From the NCBI GenBank assembly GCA_015075275.1, contig JABTUU010000002.1:1226841-1290840 (forward strand): DNA of 64,000 nucleotides. Reading direction: 5' to 3'. A program made the translations under genes and the position numbers. Positions 40,228 through 49,315 of the stretch are shown in pieces (position 1 is the stretch's first letter; each line of letters starts with the position of its first letter). The notes under the pieces were generated by a model. That model was not told the origin of the DNA. It worked only from the letters and a program-made list of their open reading frames with translations, and did not search any database. The DNA comes from Anaerolineales bacterium (lineage in GTDB: Bacteria; Chloroflexota; Anaerolineae; Anaerolineales; Villigracilaceae).

Positions 40228-41022
40228 ATGACTGAATTCCGCATCGCGCTTAAGCAATTCTGGACCCGCGACTCATCCATCCTCCTGGGCGGATTCCTCC
40301 TCACGGTCTTCCTCATCGTTTACATCTGGTGGCCCCTTGCGGAAGAATACCTCAAATACGTGGACTGGAACGGCGCATGGTGGCGTTACATGGACTGGCT
40401 CCTGCTCGGCATCTTCGGGTTCATGTCGGTCACCATCATCGCCCGCGCGAATCTCAAGACCGATCTGCTCATCGTCTTCGTCGGCGTCTGCGGCGGACTG
40501 GCGATCGAATCGTGGGGAACGCAAACGAATCTCTGGCATTACTACACCGCTGAACGCCCTCCACTGTGGATCATCCCTGCCTGGCCCATTGCAAGTCTCT
40601 CCATTGACCGTATCACACGAACCTTGGATTGGATTATCAACAAAGCCATTGGCAAATCATCTAGTCTCCAATCTCTAGTCTCTGCTCTTTACTGGCTCAC
40701 CTTCGCCTCCTTCCTGACGTTGATGCTGGTCTTCGTCGCCCCAACCTTTGACAAATCCTTTACCTGGCTCGCCCTAATTCTCTCAATTCTCCTAATTCTC
40801 ACACCCACCGATCATCGTTACGCGTTACTAACCTTCATCGCAGGCTCCGGGCTGGGATATTATCTCGAACTCTGGGGCACAACCCGCGAGTGTTGGACGT
40901 ATTACACATATCAAACACCGCCACTGTTCGCAGTCCTTGCGCATGGCATGGCGGCAGTCGCATTTTGGAGGGCGGGGGTGATGATGAAAAAAGTGTGGGG
41001 TAGTTCAGTGACCAGTCATTAG
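40228..41022 (+). CDS. Unknown membrane protein with internal sequence duplication
   Basis: This 264-residue protein has about seven hydrophobic helices. Two similar segments are separated by ~115 residues: 'ESWGTQTNLWHYYTAERPPLW' (near 95) and 'ELWGTTRECWTYYTYQTPPLF' (near 212), each in a loop after a helix. The common pattern E-x-W-G-T-x4-W-x-Y-Y-T-x3-P-P-L suggests that the protein arose by duplication of a three-helix unit and binds a ligand between the halves. I know no family name for it. It is a single gene with its own spacing, and expression may continue from 39216. Confidence 0.6.
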   Translation: MTEFRIALKQFWTRDSSILLGGFLLTVFLIVYIWWPLAEEYLKYVDWNGAWWRYMDWLLLGIFGFMSVTIIARANLKTDLLIVFVGVCGGLAIESWGTQTNLWHYYTAERPPLWIIPAWPIASLSIDRITRTLDWIINKAIGKSSSLQSLVSALYWLTFASFLTLMLVFVAPTFDKSFTWLALILSILLILTPTDHRYALLTFIAGSGLGYYLELWGTTRECWTYYTYQTPPLFAVLAHGMAAVAFWRAGVMMKKVWGSSVTSH

Positions 41023-41056
41023 TTATCAGTGAACAGTTATAAGTGAACGAGTCCAT

Positions 41057-41116
41057 TTAACGCGAATCATTTGCAGCAAATTCGAATCATTCGCTCTTTC
41101 GTGACATTCGCGTTAA
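41057..41116. repeat. 11-bp inverted repeat in the intergenic region
   Basis: TTAACGCGAAT (41057-41067) and its exact complement (41106-41116) flank 38 bases containing further ATTCG words. A C-rich stretch (CCCCTCATCCCCAACC...) follows, resembling the one at about 60960. Confidence 0.5.
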
Positions 41117-41166
41117 GAACTCCCCTCATCCCCAACCCTTCTCCCAAAGAGAGCAGGGAGTCCCTC

Positions 41167-41195
41167 TTGACAAAAAATAGTAACTCGTCTAATAT
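41167..41195 (+). promoter_or_regulatory. Promoter of the padR-ABC operon
   Basis: -35 TTGACA (41167-41172, perfect), 17-base spacer, -10 TAATAT (41190-41195). Confidence 0.65.
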
Positions 41196-41233
41196 TTTGC
41201 TCGTTTGAAAATTAGTCACCTGTTTACTATTTT
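41174..41233. promoter_or_regulatory. Candidate PadR operator (inverted repeat)
   Basis: AAAATAGTAA (41174-41183), inside the promoter spacer, and TTACTATTTT (41224-41233), between promoter and start codon, form an inverted repeat. PadR repressors bind ATGTAA-like palindromes near their own promoter, so autoregulation is likely. Confidence 0.5.
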
Positions 41234-41244
41234 ATCGAGGTCCG

Positions 41245-41856
41245 ATGTCCGTCCGCAATGCCATTTTAGGTCTGCTTGCCAAAAAGCCCCGTCATGGATA
41301 TGAATTGCGCGTCGCGTTCTCAGCCGTTGTTGGGGATGTGAGCTGGGACGTAAAGCCTGCTCAAATTTACACGACGCTTGACCGACTTGAAGAATCGGGG
41401 TTGGTGCAAACCAAGTCCGACATTGGCGAGGGGCGCGAACCAGACCGCCGCATTTACGCCATCACACGCGATGGGCGCAACGCGCTGAAAGAATGGTTCG
41501 TCTCCAGCATACCCAGCGAACATCAGCGCGATGAGTTTTATGTCAAATTGATGATCAGTTTGATCTCGGGCGAAGCAGACCCTGCAAAGATCATCCAAAC
41601 CCAACGAACCAGACTGTATCAAGAATTGCACGATGCCACCGCGCAAAGGGATCATTACGATGCGCAGTCTGAGTTGGCGAAAATTTTCTTGAGCGATAAA
41701 GTCATCATGCACCTCGAAGCCGACCTGCGCTGGCTCGACATGATCGAGATGCGAATCGAATCCATCAAAAAGCAACCGCTCGATGAAGTGGAAGTTCGCA
41801 GACGGGGCAGACCGAGAAAAGGGGATAAAGGTTCAACCTATCCCCCACCGAGTTAG
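41245..41856 (+). CDS. PadR-family transcriptional regulator
   Basis: This 203-residue protein has the winged-helix domain at 1-85 ('ILGLLAKKPRHGYELR', 'QIYTTLDRLEESGLV', 'RRIYAITRDGRNAL'). A C-terminal helical dimerisation domain of the Vir_act_alpha_C kind follows, with an added basic tail 'VRRRGRPRKGDKG' that resembles an AT-hook. It probably represses the downstream ABC exporter until a toxic ligand binds. Confidence 0.92.
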   Translation: MSVRNAILGLLAKKPRHGYELRVAFSAVVGDVSWDVKPAQIYTTLDRLEESGLVQTKSDIGEGREPDRRIYAITRDGRNALKEWFVSSIPSEHQRDEFYVKLMISLISGEADPAKIIQTQRTRLYQELHDATAQRDHYDAQSELAKIFLSDKVIMHLEADLRWLDMIEMRIESIKKQPLDEVEVRRRGRPRKGDKGSTYPPPS

Positions 41857-41859
41857 AGC

Positions 41860-41889
41860 ATGTCATTCTGAGCGGAGCGAAGAATCTCT
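41860..41889. repeat. Dispersed intergenic repeat, third copy
   Basis: It begins ATGTCATTCTGAGCGGAGCG and continues AAGAATCTCT. It matches the pair at 39114-39204 and lies just after padR. Confidence 0.7.
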
Positions 41890-41968
41890 ACACCTATCCA
41901 TCAAGACCATAGACAGCAAGTCATCGCCAATCGTCCACGGTCAATGGTCAAAAACTCTTGGAGAAACC

Positions 41969-42712
41969 ATGTCCAACATTCAAACAGAAAAATTAACCAA
42001 AACCTATGGCGCAGGCGGCACAAAAATCACCGCGCTCGACCACGTCAACATGACGATCAAAGAAGGCGAGTTCGTCGCCATCATGGGACCGAGCGGATGC
42101 GGCAAGTCCACTCTATTGCATTTGCTCGGCGGGTTGGACAAACCCAGTGAAGGTCATGTGCTGATCGGCGGACATAATCTCACCGACCTCAACGACGACA
42201 AGCTCACCGAACTTCGCCGCCGCAAGATCGGATTCATCTTTCAATTCTTCAACCTCATCCCCGTGTTGAATGCCGTGGAAAACGCCGCACTGCCCGTCAC
42301 ATTGGATGGGGTGAAACCTGCCGAAGCAAAATCGAAAGCGACGGAATGGCTGACTCGCTTTGGTCTCTCTGACCGTTTGATGAATCGCCCCGATCAACTC
42401 TCTGGCGGACAGCAACAACGCGTCGCCATTGCCCGCGCCTTGGTCGCCGACCCTGAACTCATCCTCGCCGACGAGCCTACTGGAAATTTAGACACTCGCT
42501 CCAGCGACGAGATCGCCAGCCTGTTGCGAGACGTTTCCAAACAATACGGCAGGACGATTGTGATGGTGACGCACGATCCGCGCATTGCCGCGTATGCCGA
42601 CCGCATCATCTTCCTCAAAGACGGCAAAGTGGTGGACGAAGCCTTGCTTGAAAAGAAGAATGGAAAAAATGCGGATGACGTTATGGAAAAGATGAAGCAA
42701 CTAGGAGACTAG
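41969..42712 (+). CDS. MacB/LolD-type ABC exporter ATPase
   Basis: This 247-residue ATPase starts at ATG 41969 after GGAG. Walker A 'GPSGCGKST', Q-loop 'FQFFNLIPVLNAVEN', signature 'LSGGQQQRVAIARAL', Walker B 'LILADEPTGNLD' and the H-loop 'VTHDP' are complete. The 'DEPTGNLD' and 'FNLIPVL' wording is typical of the LolD/MacB/FtsE group that works with FtsX-domain permeases, such as the one that follows. Confidence 0.92.
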   Translation: MSNIQTEKLTKTYGAGGTKITALDHVNMTIKEGEFVAIMGPSGCGKSTLLHLLGGLDKPSEGHVLIGGHNLTDLNDDKLTELRRRKIGFIFQFFNLIPVLNAVENAALPVTLDGVKPAEAKSKATEWLTRFGLSDRLMNRPDQLSGGQQQRVAIARALVADPELILADEPTGNLDTRSSDEIASLLRDVSKQYGRTIVMVTHDPRIAAYADRIIFLKDGKVVDEALLEKKNGKNADDVMEKMKQLGD

Positions 42713-42737
42713 AGGACTAGCGACTAGGAGACTACAC

Positions 42738-45305
42738 ATGAACATCCAATTTACCCTCGCGTATCGCTACCTCAGCGGACGAAAACTACGGACCATCCTC
42801 ACCACGCTGGCGGTCGTGTTCGGCGTGTTGGTGATCTTCGGCATGAACATTATTTTGCCAACCATGATCGAAGCCCTGCAAGCCAACGTGCAAGGCACGT
42901 CGGGTTTGGTGGATTTCAGCGCCACCCATATTTCACAAGAGCCGTTTTCCATCAACGTTGCCGATAAACTCAAAAATGTGGACGGTGTGCGCGCCTATTC
43001 GCCTTCGTTGACTCGCATGGTCAACATCCCCGCCGATTTTTATGACGACGATTCGAATCAACCCGACAAGGTGACTGCGTTGTCCCTCGTCGGCGTGATC
43101 CCCGAAGCGGCTCGCTCCGTGCGAACGTATCCGCTTGTGGAGGGACGTTACCTCGAAGACGCAGACACGAGCGCCGTCATCATTTCCCGCACGCTGTCCG
43201 ATTCGCTGAAAGCCAATTTGGGCGACACGATCCGCATCCCCAGCGTGGACGGGACAGCAGAGTTAACCATCGTCGGCATTTTGCCAGCCCGTACCTCGCC
43301 AGGCAACGAAGAGCTTTTGGTGAACCTGCCAACGGCGCAAGCGATAACGAATGATGTCAACGAGATCAACGCCATTGATATTGTCATCGAAACCTTCGCG
43401 CAAGAAGACCGCCGCAATGAAATTCAAACCAATATTCAAAACGCGCTCGGCAAAGAGTACACCGTCGGCACGCAAGTCACCGCCGATACGCAAATGTTCG
43501 CATCCCTGCAATTGGGTCAAGCCATGATGAATCTGTTCGGCGTGTTCGCCCTCTTCATGGGCGGGTTCATCATCTTCAACACCTTCCGCACCATTGTGGC
43601 GGAACGCCGCCGCGATATTGGCATGTTGCGCGCGTTGGGAGCGAATCGCAAAACCATCGTCGGCATCATCCTTACCGAAGGATTACTGCAAGGCATCATC
43701 GGCACGGGCTTGGGGATTCTCTTTGGCTACTTCATGGGCGCGGGCATCGTCAAAGCCATAACTCCGATGATGGGTCAATTTTTAAATCTGAAAATAGGCG
43801 AACCCGTTATTACGTCAACATTGCTTATTGTTTCTATTTTGTTGGGCGTGGGTGTCACCGTGGCGGCTGGTTTGCTCCCCGCAATAAGCGCGAGTAAAGT
43901 GACTCCGCTCGAAGCGTTGAGACCGTCAGCCAATGAAAAGTCGTTTGAAGGGCGAGCAGGCTGGGGCGCGGTCGGAGGCGCAGTCATTATCATCCTGACG
44001 TTGATCGCGATTCTTTCAGGTCGCGCGGAATTCATCATGCCAGGCGGATTTTTCTTCCTGTTTGGTTTGGTGTTGATCACGCCTGCCCTGGTTCGTCCGT
44101 TCGCATTGATGTTCGGAAAAATTCTGGCGATGTTTTACGCGCGGCGCGGCATCAGCGATCTCGCGCAGGGCAACCTGACTCGCCAACCCTCGCGCGCCGC
44201 GGTGACGGCAAGCACGACCATGCTGGCGCTGGCTGTGATCGTTGGCATCGGCGGCATGATCTCAAGCCTCACCTTCACTTTGTACGATCTGATCCGCGCC
44301 AACCTCGGCAGTGATTATCTTTTTGTCCCGCCTTCGATTGCGCTGTGGAGCAGTAACATCGCCGCGAATGCGGATTTTGCGGAACAATTAAAAAATATTG
44401 ATGGCGTGGATGAAGTGAGCGCGCTGAGATATTCGAATGCGATCTCGAACGGGCAACGCATCTCCCTGCTTTCGATGGACCCCGTTTCTTTCCCCCGTGT
44501 GTCTGCTCTGTTCTTCCAAAAAAACATCTTCGCTGACGATGAGTCCGCATACGCCTCGTTGGATGAAGGTCGCAATATGATCGTGAACGGCGCGTTGCTG
44601 TCGGCGTTGCAGAAAAATGTCGGCGACACGGTGGAGATCGTCACGCCCAACGGCACATTTGAATATCGCATTGTGGCTGTTGCAACCGACATGCTCAACG
44701 CCAAAATAACAACAGGCTACATTTCACATGCCAACATGAAAAAAGATTTTGGCGTGCAAGACGATGTTTTCATCCAACTGAATTTGAAAAAGGATGCCGA
44801 CCGTCAGACCGCCAACGCTGCCATTCGGACGTTAGCCGAAAAATACCCAACCTTCAAAGTGATCTCTGGCATGGAATACTACAACACGATGAAATCTCAA
44901 ATGGATGCGACGTTTTCCGCGTTGTATGTTTTGTTTTTCGTGATGGCGATCCCATCCCTGATCGCCATGGTCAACACGTTGACCATCGGCGTCATCGAAC
45001 GGACGCGCGAGATCGGAATGATTCGCGCGGTCGGCGGCACGCGCAAGCAGATCCGCACCATGATCGTCAGCGAAGCCTTGTTACTCTCAGCCATCGGCAC
45101 AGCCTTCGGCATCCTAGGCGGACTCTATCTCGGCTACGTGATCGTCATTGCTATGGAGTCAATCTTCCCGCTGGGCTTCGTATTTCCCACAACAGGAATA
45201 TTGGTCGGCATCGCCATCGGCTTGCTGTTCGGCGTGTTCGCCGCCTTTATCCCCGCCCGCCAGGCATCGAAGATGAACGTGGTGGAAGCACTGAGGTATG
45301 AGTAA
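42738..45305 (+). CDS. FtsX-domain ABC permease (double MacB-like)
   Basis: This 855-residue permease has two FtsX modules. There is an N-terminal helix, a ~230-residue extracytoplasmic MacB-core domain, three helices ('MNLFGVFALFMGGFIIFNTFRTIVAERRRDIGMLRALG'-type motif in segments), a further pair of helices, a second extracytoplasmic domain, and three final helices with 'ERTREIGMIRAVGGTRKQI'. This is the ten-helix layout of Gram-positive-style exporters for antimicrobial peptides, lipids or lipoproteins. With the ATPase and PadR it forms a regulated efflux operon. Confidence 0.88.
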   Translation: MNIQFTLAYRYLSGRKLRTILTTLAVVFGVLVIFGMNIILPTMIEALQANVQGTSGLVDFSATHISQEPFSINVADKLKNVDGVRAYSPSLTRMVNIPADFYDDDSNQPDKVTALSLVGVIPEAARSVRTYPLVEGRYLEDADTSAVIISRTLSDSLKANLGDTIRIPSVDGTAELTIVGILPARTSPGNEELLVNLPTAQAITNDVNEINAIDIVIETFAQEDRRNEIQTNIQNALGKEYTVGTQVTADTQMFASLQLGQAMMNLFGVFALFMGGFIIFNTFRTIVAERRRDIGMLRALGANRKTIVGIILTEGLLQGIIGTGLGILFGYFMGAGIVKAITPMMGQFLNLKIGEPVITSTLLIVSILLGVGVTVAAGLLPAISASKVTPLEALRPSANEKSFEGRAGWGAVGGAVIIILTLIAILSGRAEFIMPGGFFFLFGLVLITPALVRPFALMFGKILAMFYARRGISDLAQGNLTRQPSRAAVTASTTMLALAVIVGIGGMISSLTFTLYDLIRANLGSDYLFVPPSIALWSSNIAANADFAEQLKNIDGVDEVSALRYSNAISNGQRISLLSMDPVSFPRVSALFFQKNIFADDESAYASLDEGRNMIVNGALLSALQKNVGDTVEIVTPNGTFEYRIVAVATDMLNAKITTGYISHANMKKDFGVQDDVFIQLNLKKDADRQTANAAIRTLAEKYPTFKVISGMEYYNTMKSQMDATFSALYVLFFVMAIPSLIAMVNTLTIGVIERTREIGMIRAVGGTRKQIRTMIVSEALLLSAIGTAFGILGGLYLGYVIVIAMESIFPLGFVFPTTGILVGIAIGLLFGVFAAFIPARQASKMNVVEALRYE

Positions 45306-45372
45306 ATAACCTTACCCAAGAACCGCTTCTGCTCGAGAATTTTTCTTTTGCGCGATACCGTCCATGAATGTA

Positions 45373-45414
45373 CACGAATAAACGAATTGGCGCGTCAACA
45401 TTCGTTTATTCGTG
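45373..45414. repeat. Perfect 15-bp inverted repeat
   Basis: CACGAATAAACGAAT (45373-45387) and its complement (45400-45414) flank 12 bases between the exporter and GH4 genes. It shares ATTCGTG words with other intergenic palindromes. Confidence 0.6.
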
Positions 45415-45460
45415 GTTGAATTCGTGGATGGTTTATTACCAAACTTCTTTTTCACCAAAA

Positions 45461-45500
45461 CGCTCTGACAATGAGAAATCTGTCAGAGCGTTCTTCTTTT
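45461..45500 (+). terminator. Rho-independent terminator of the exporter operon
   Basis: CGCTCTGACA (45461-45470) pairs with TGTCAGAGCG (45481-45490) around a 10-base loop and is followed by TTCTTCTTTT. An A-rich run precedes it. Confidence 0.8.
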
Positions 45501-45564
45501 ATTCTTCCAACGAAGGTGTATACTGTCCAACATCAATTCCAAATATAGCAATCAAGGAATCAAC

Positions 45565-46959
45565 ATGACCCTACCTACCAAAATCACAGTCATCGGCGCA
45601 GGCTCGGCGTCGTTCGGCGAGAACACGCTCTCCGCCATCATGCGCTCGCAAAAACTCAAAGGCTCCACGCTCGCGCTCGTGGATCGCAACGCGGACACGC
45701 TCGACATCGTCAAACGACTCGCAAACCGCCTCAACCGCGAATGGGATTCGCATTTCACCATCACCGCGCACACACACCATAAAGACGCGCTGGAAGATAC
45801 CGACTATGTAGTCTCTGCGATTGAAGTGGGACCGCGCGAAGAATTATGGAAATCTGATTTTGAAATTCCGCTTAAGTATGGCGTGCGTCAACCTTACGCC
45901 GAAAATGGCGGACCTGGCGGTTTCGCGCATGCAGCGCGCAACGCCCAACCTGTTTTGGAAATCGTGCGTGATATGGAGCAAGCCTGCCCTGAAGCGTGGT
46001 TTATTAACTTCACTAATCCGATGACGCGCATTTGCGATCTTATTAACCGTTACAGCAAGATCAAAGCGGCTGGGCTATGCCATCAAATTTATCTTGGTTA
46101 TTGTATGGCGGGCGCGGCGCTGGCGAAGGAACTCGACATCGCGATCCCCGATGGGTTGGAAGGTATGCACGCCGACGTAATGCAACATCCTTTGCAGCAA
46201 ATGGTTATCGCGCAGGCGGTCAAAAAATTGGATATTCGCGCGGCGGGATTGAATCACTTCACCTGGATTCTTTCCGTTCACGATAAACGCACAGGCGAAG
46301 ATTTATATCCGCTTTTACGAAAAAGATTCTTTGAATTGGATGAATCGTTCGAGCCGTTGACACGACGCATCTTTCAAGACTTCGGCTTGTTCCCCGTTCC
46401 CGGCGATACGCATCTGTGCGAATATCTGCCTTGGATGAGCAATCCGCAAACAAAGCCTTGGGAGCGTTACAACATCCGCTTGTATGATTGGGAGTTAATG
46501 GCGAGCGTGCGTGATTTTAGTTTGGATCGATTGAATAAAATGGCAAGCGGCGACATGACAGTGGACGGTTTGCTTGAAACCGATTCTGAAGGCGCGCTGG
46601 AGATGATTGAGAATGTAGCGTGCGCCGGCAGCCACTATCATCTGGCGGTTAACCTGCCTAACAATGGACAGATCTCTAATTTGCCGCAGAACGCTATTGT
46701 GGAAACGCCAGCGCACGTCGGTGGAGCTGGGATTCAATCCGTTCAAATGGGCGCGTTGCCCGAATCGATCGCAGAGTTGTGTCGGCGCGAGATCGTCAGC
46801 GCGCAACTCGGCATAGACGCCGTTGTGCAAGGCGATTATCAAAAAGCCTTGCAATGTTTGTTGCTTGATCCTGTCGTCGCCGATCTGGATGCCGCTAAAA
46901 ATATTTTGGACGATTATCTGACAGCCTATAAAGAACATCTTCCGCAGTTTTGGAAATAG
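45565..46959 (+). CDS. Glycoside hydrolase family 4 (alpha-galactosidase/alpha-glucosidase type)
   Basis: This 464-residue NAD- and Mn-dependent glycosidase is of normal GH4 length. It has the NAD-binding 'VIGAGSASFGENT' (9-21), 'INFTNPMTRI' and the metal ligands Cys172 ('GLCHQ') and His231 ('GLNHFTW'). GH4 enzymes cleave by oxidation-elimination at C3/C2. The Cys-His pair and 'GLCHQ' wording favour the alpha-galactosidase/alpha-glucosidase branch over 6-phospho enzymes, but specificity cannot be fixed by eye. The gene stands alone between two terminators. Confidence 0.88.
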   Translation: MTLPTKITVIGAGSASFGENTLSAIMRSQKLKGSTLALVDRNADTLDIVKRLANRLNREWDSHFTITAHTHHKDALEDTDYVVSAIEVGPREELWKSDFEIPLKYGVRQPYAENGGPGGFAHAARNAQPVLEIVRDMEQACPEAWFINFTNPMTRICDLINRYSKIKAAGLCHQIYLGYCMAGAALAKELDIAIPDGLEGMHADVMQHPLQQMVIAQAVKKLDIRAAGLNHFTWILSVHDKRTGEDLYPLLRKRFFELDESFEPLTRRIFQDFGLFPVPGDTHLCEYLPWMSNPQTKPWERYNIRLYDWELMASVRDFSLDRLNKMASGDMTVDGLLETDSEGALEMIENVACAGSHYHLAVNLPNNGQISNLPQNAIVETPAHVGGAGIQSVQMGALPESIAELCRREIVSAQLGIDAVVQGDYQKALQCLLLDPVVADLDAAKNILDDYLTAYKEHLPQFWK

Positions 46960-46972
46960 ACGGATCGAAATC

Positions 46973-47009
46973 AAATAAACAACGCCGTGCAATGCGGCGT
47001 TGTTTATTT
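46973..47009 (+). terminator. Terminator after GH4 gene
   Basis: AAATAAACAACGCCG (46973-46987) pairs perfectly with 46995-47009 around a 7-base loop. The descending arm ends in TTGTTTATTT. Confidence 0.8.
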
Positions 47010-47289
47010 CAACGATTTATCTTTAGCCGGCGCTAGTTTATTTTTTGCGTATATTGAATCAATGCCTTGCAATATTTTAAATAATTTTATGCGTTAAAAC
47101 CCTTTACATAAATTGAATAATAGATATACAATCCATGTCGTTATAGTTTATTGTTATATGATTCGATATGTCAATTCAATCAACGATCGACAGATATATG
47201 AATTAACAATGAAGCGTATAACGCAATCAAGATAACGCCAGAGAGAAAATAAATTGTCTTGATTGATCGCAAAAGGAAAAGGACTCAAT
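47010..47289. other. AT-rich promoter region upstream of the ATP-grasp gene
   Basis: There is no gene. The strongest promoter is TTTACA (47103-47108), 16 bases, TATACA (47125-47130). A 9-bp inverted repeat (CAATCAAGA and TCTTGATTG) lies at about 47223-47265, close to the start codon, and could be an operator. Confidence 0.4.
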
Positions 47290-48318
47290 ATGTATCTTTG
47301 TGTGTTGTCAAGCCTGCCGGACGATCCGAACGACAAGCCCTACGATCCCTCCGCTCACATGGATGGACTCAAGTGGAAGCATCATCAAGTGGATCCGCAG
47401 AACGTCGAAAAACAGATTCGCGATTTGATGGATGAAGGCGTGGACGTATTTGTCAATCTTGTGGACGGTACGCCCGACGATCCGCTATCGGGCATTGGGT
47501 TGGTGCAGATTATGGAGAAACTCAATGCGGCGTTTACCGGCGCGGATTCAAAATTCTTTGATCCTTCGCGGCAGGAAATGAAAGCCTCTGCGAAGAAGGC
47601 GAACGTCCCTGCGCCGAATTGGATCATGGTAGACCGCGTCGAAGATGTGGAACGCGCGGCGAAGCGTTTGCGCTTCCCTGTATTGGTTAAGCCGCCGCAT
47701 GGATACGCAAGCGTTGGCATCACGCGCGATTCGCGCTGTGAAAATGTAGAACAGCTTAAAGTTCAAACAGGAATTGAGATCGAGCTGTTTGGGCGCGCGT
47801 TGCTTGAAGAGTTTATTGAAGGGCGTGAGTTTACCTGCCTGATCGCGGAGAATCCTGACGACTCGAATAACCCCATCACATTCAAGCCGGTTGAATTTAT
47901 TTTTCCCGACGGCGAATCGTTCAAGCATTACGATATGAAGTGGGTGGATTACGAGAAGATGTCGGTGGCGGCGGTGAGCGATAAACGCATTGAGAAGACG
48001 TTGCGCGAGCAGACCGCGCGATTATTTAAAACAATGCGCGGAAATGGGTACGCTCGCTGCGACTATCGTATGGCGGCGGATGGCACACTCTATATGCTTG
48101 AGATTAATCCTAACTGCGGAATTTTCTACGCGCCCGAGGAGCCCGGCTCCGCCGATTTTTCTCTGCTCAACGATAAAACGTATAATCATCGTAAATTCTT
48201 GCAGTTGGTCATTCGCGCGGGAGAAAATCGGCGCGACACGATGGTTGCTGCGAAATTGTTGAGAAAGATGAAGCGGACGAAGAAGCGACAGCCCGTGGAA
48301 CAAATGGCGTACACCTAA
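47290..48318 (+). CDS. ATP-grasp ligase (D-Ala-D-Ala ligase-like)
   Basis: This 342-residue protein starts at 47290 after AAAAGGA. ATP-grasp blocks are 'FPVLVKPPHGYASVGI' (ATP-binding Lys), 'LLEEFIEGREFTCLI', 'GYARCDYRM' and 'LYMLEINPNCGI' (Mg-binding Glu/Asn). The order matches D-Ala-D-Ala ligase, but the N-terminal domain is short and unusual. It could instead join other amino acids or peptides. No cell-wall genes are adjacent, so the substrate is open. Confidence 0.7.
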   Translation: MYLCVLSSLPDDPNDKPYDPSAHMDGLKWKHHQVDPQNVEKQIRDLMDEGVDVFVNLVDGTPDDPLSGIGLVQIMEKLNAAFTGADSKFFDPSRQEMKASAKKANVPAPNWIMVDRVEDVERAAKRLRFPVLVKPPHGYASVGITRDSRCENVEQLKVQTGIEIELFGRALLEEFIEGREFTCLIAENPDDSNNPITFKPVEFIFPDGESFKHYDMKWVDYEKMSVAAVSDKRIEKTLREQTARLFKTMRGNGYARCDYRMAADGTLYMLEINPNCGIFYAPEEPGSADFSLLNDKTYNHRKFLQLVIRAGENRRDTMVAAKLLRKMKRTKKRQPVEQMAYT

Positions 48319-48344
48319 GATTGCCGTTGAAACATCAGTATTGG

Positions 48345-48375
48345 CGAGCGGACGCAACAGTCCGCTCGTTTTATT
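48345..48375 (+). terminator. Terminator after the ATP-grasp gene
   Basis: CGAGCGGAC (48345-48353) pairs with GTCCGCTCG (48360-48368) around GCAACA and is followed by TTTTATTT. Confidence 0.8.
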
Positions 48376-48412
48376 TCTTCGCTTTTGTTTATAATCGTTC
48401 ACGGAGAAGCGT

Positions 48413-49258
48413 ATGTTGAATATAGAGATTGCATTTATCGGTCCCGGCGCGATGGCGGAGGCGATGATTGCAGGATTGTTAAATAAGAAGCTCGCGTTGC
48501 CTGAGAATATTATTGCATCGGGTCCGCGCGAAGAACGCGGCGCGGAATTACGAAAGAAATATGGAATCAGAACAACGACAGATAATACATCCGCTGCATT
48601 AAATGCGGATGTAGTTGCGCTGTCGGTCAAACCGCAGCGCCTTAGCGTAGTCATGAAAGGAATGAAGGGCGTTCGTTCCGATGCGCTGGTTTTATCCATT
48701 ATTGCAGGCGCAAGCATTAAGAAGATTGGCATGGGCTTGAAACACAAATCAATTGTGCGTTCTATGCCTAATACGCCCGGTCAGATCGGCGAAGGCATTA
48801 CCGTTTGGACGGCGTCGAAGGAAACAACGGAGAAACAACATGAGATAGCGCGTTTCATCCTGCGCGCGCTTGGCGAGGAAGTTTTCGTGGAAGATGAGAG
48901 CTACCTCGATATGGCGACCGCTTTATCCGGTACGGGTCCCGCATATGTGTTTCTTTTTGCCGAAGCGTTGATAGACGCCGGTGTGCACATGGGGTTTCCA
49001 CGCCGTATTGCCGAACGTCTTGTCTTGCAGACGATCAAAGGCTCGATGTCTTTTTACGATCGAGCGGGACGCCATCCCGCTACTTTGCGCAATCAAGTAA
49101 CTTCGCCCGGCGGAACGTCTGCCGAAGCGTTATACTATCTGGAGAAGGCAGGCTTCCGCACCGCCATCTCCCGCGCCGTCTGGGCGGCGTATCAACGCTC
49201 GTTGGAATTGGGCAAGGAGAAGCCGAGCCATATTGACGCAGGCGATGAGGAGAAGTGA
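48413..49258 (+). CDS. proC: Pyrroline-5-carboxylate reductase
   Basis: This 281-residue protein has the NADP-binding 'IAFIGPGAMAEAMIAGLL' start, 'VVALSVKPQRLS', 'SIIAGASIKKI', 'SMPNTPGQIGEGITVW', 'ALSGTGPAYVFLFAEALIDAGVHMG' and the signature 'LRNQVTSPGGTSAEAL' near the C-terminus. It performs the last step of proline synthesis. It is preceded by a terminator, so it has its own promoter, and has an AGAAG RBS. Confidence 0.95.
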   Translation: MLNIEIAFIGPGAMAEAMIAGLLNKKLALPENIIASGPREERGAELRKKYGIRTTTDNTSAALNADVVALSVKPQRLSVVMKGMKGVRSDALVLSIIAGASIKKIGMGLKHKSIVRSMPNTPGQIGEGITVWTASKETTEKQHEIARFILRALGEEVFVEDESYLDMATALSGTGPAYVFLFAEALIDAGVHMGFPRRIAERLVLQTIKGSMSFYDRAGRHPATLRNQVTSPGGTSAEALYYLEKAGFRTAISRAVWAAYQRSLELGKEKPSHIDAGDEEK

Positions 49259-49315
49259 ATAAGCGCAAGATTGTTGTATAACTTCAATATTCTGGTCTTG
49301 AGAAGGGATTTCAAT

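Noticed and set aside
48022..48747. A 241-codon minus-strand gene across the ATP-grasp/proC spacer
   Set aside because: It overlaps two well-supported genes and a terminator and has no family motif.
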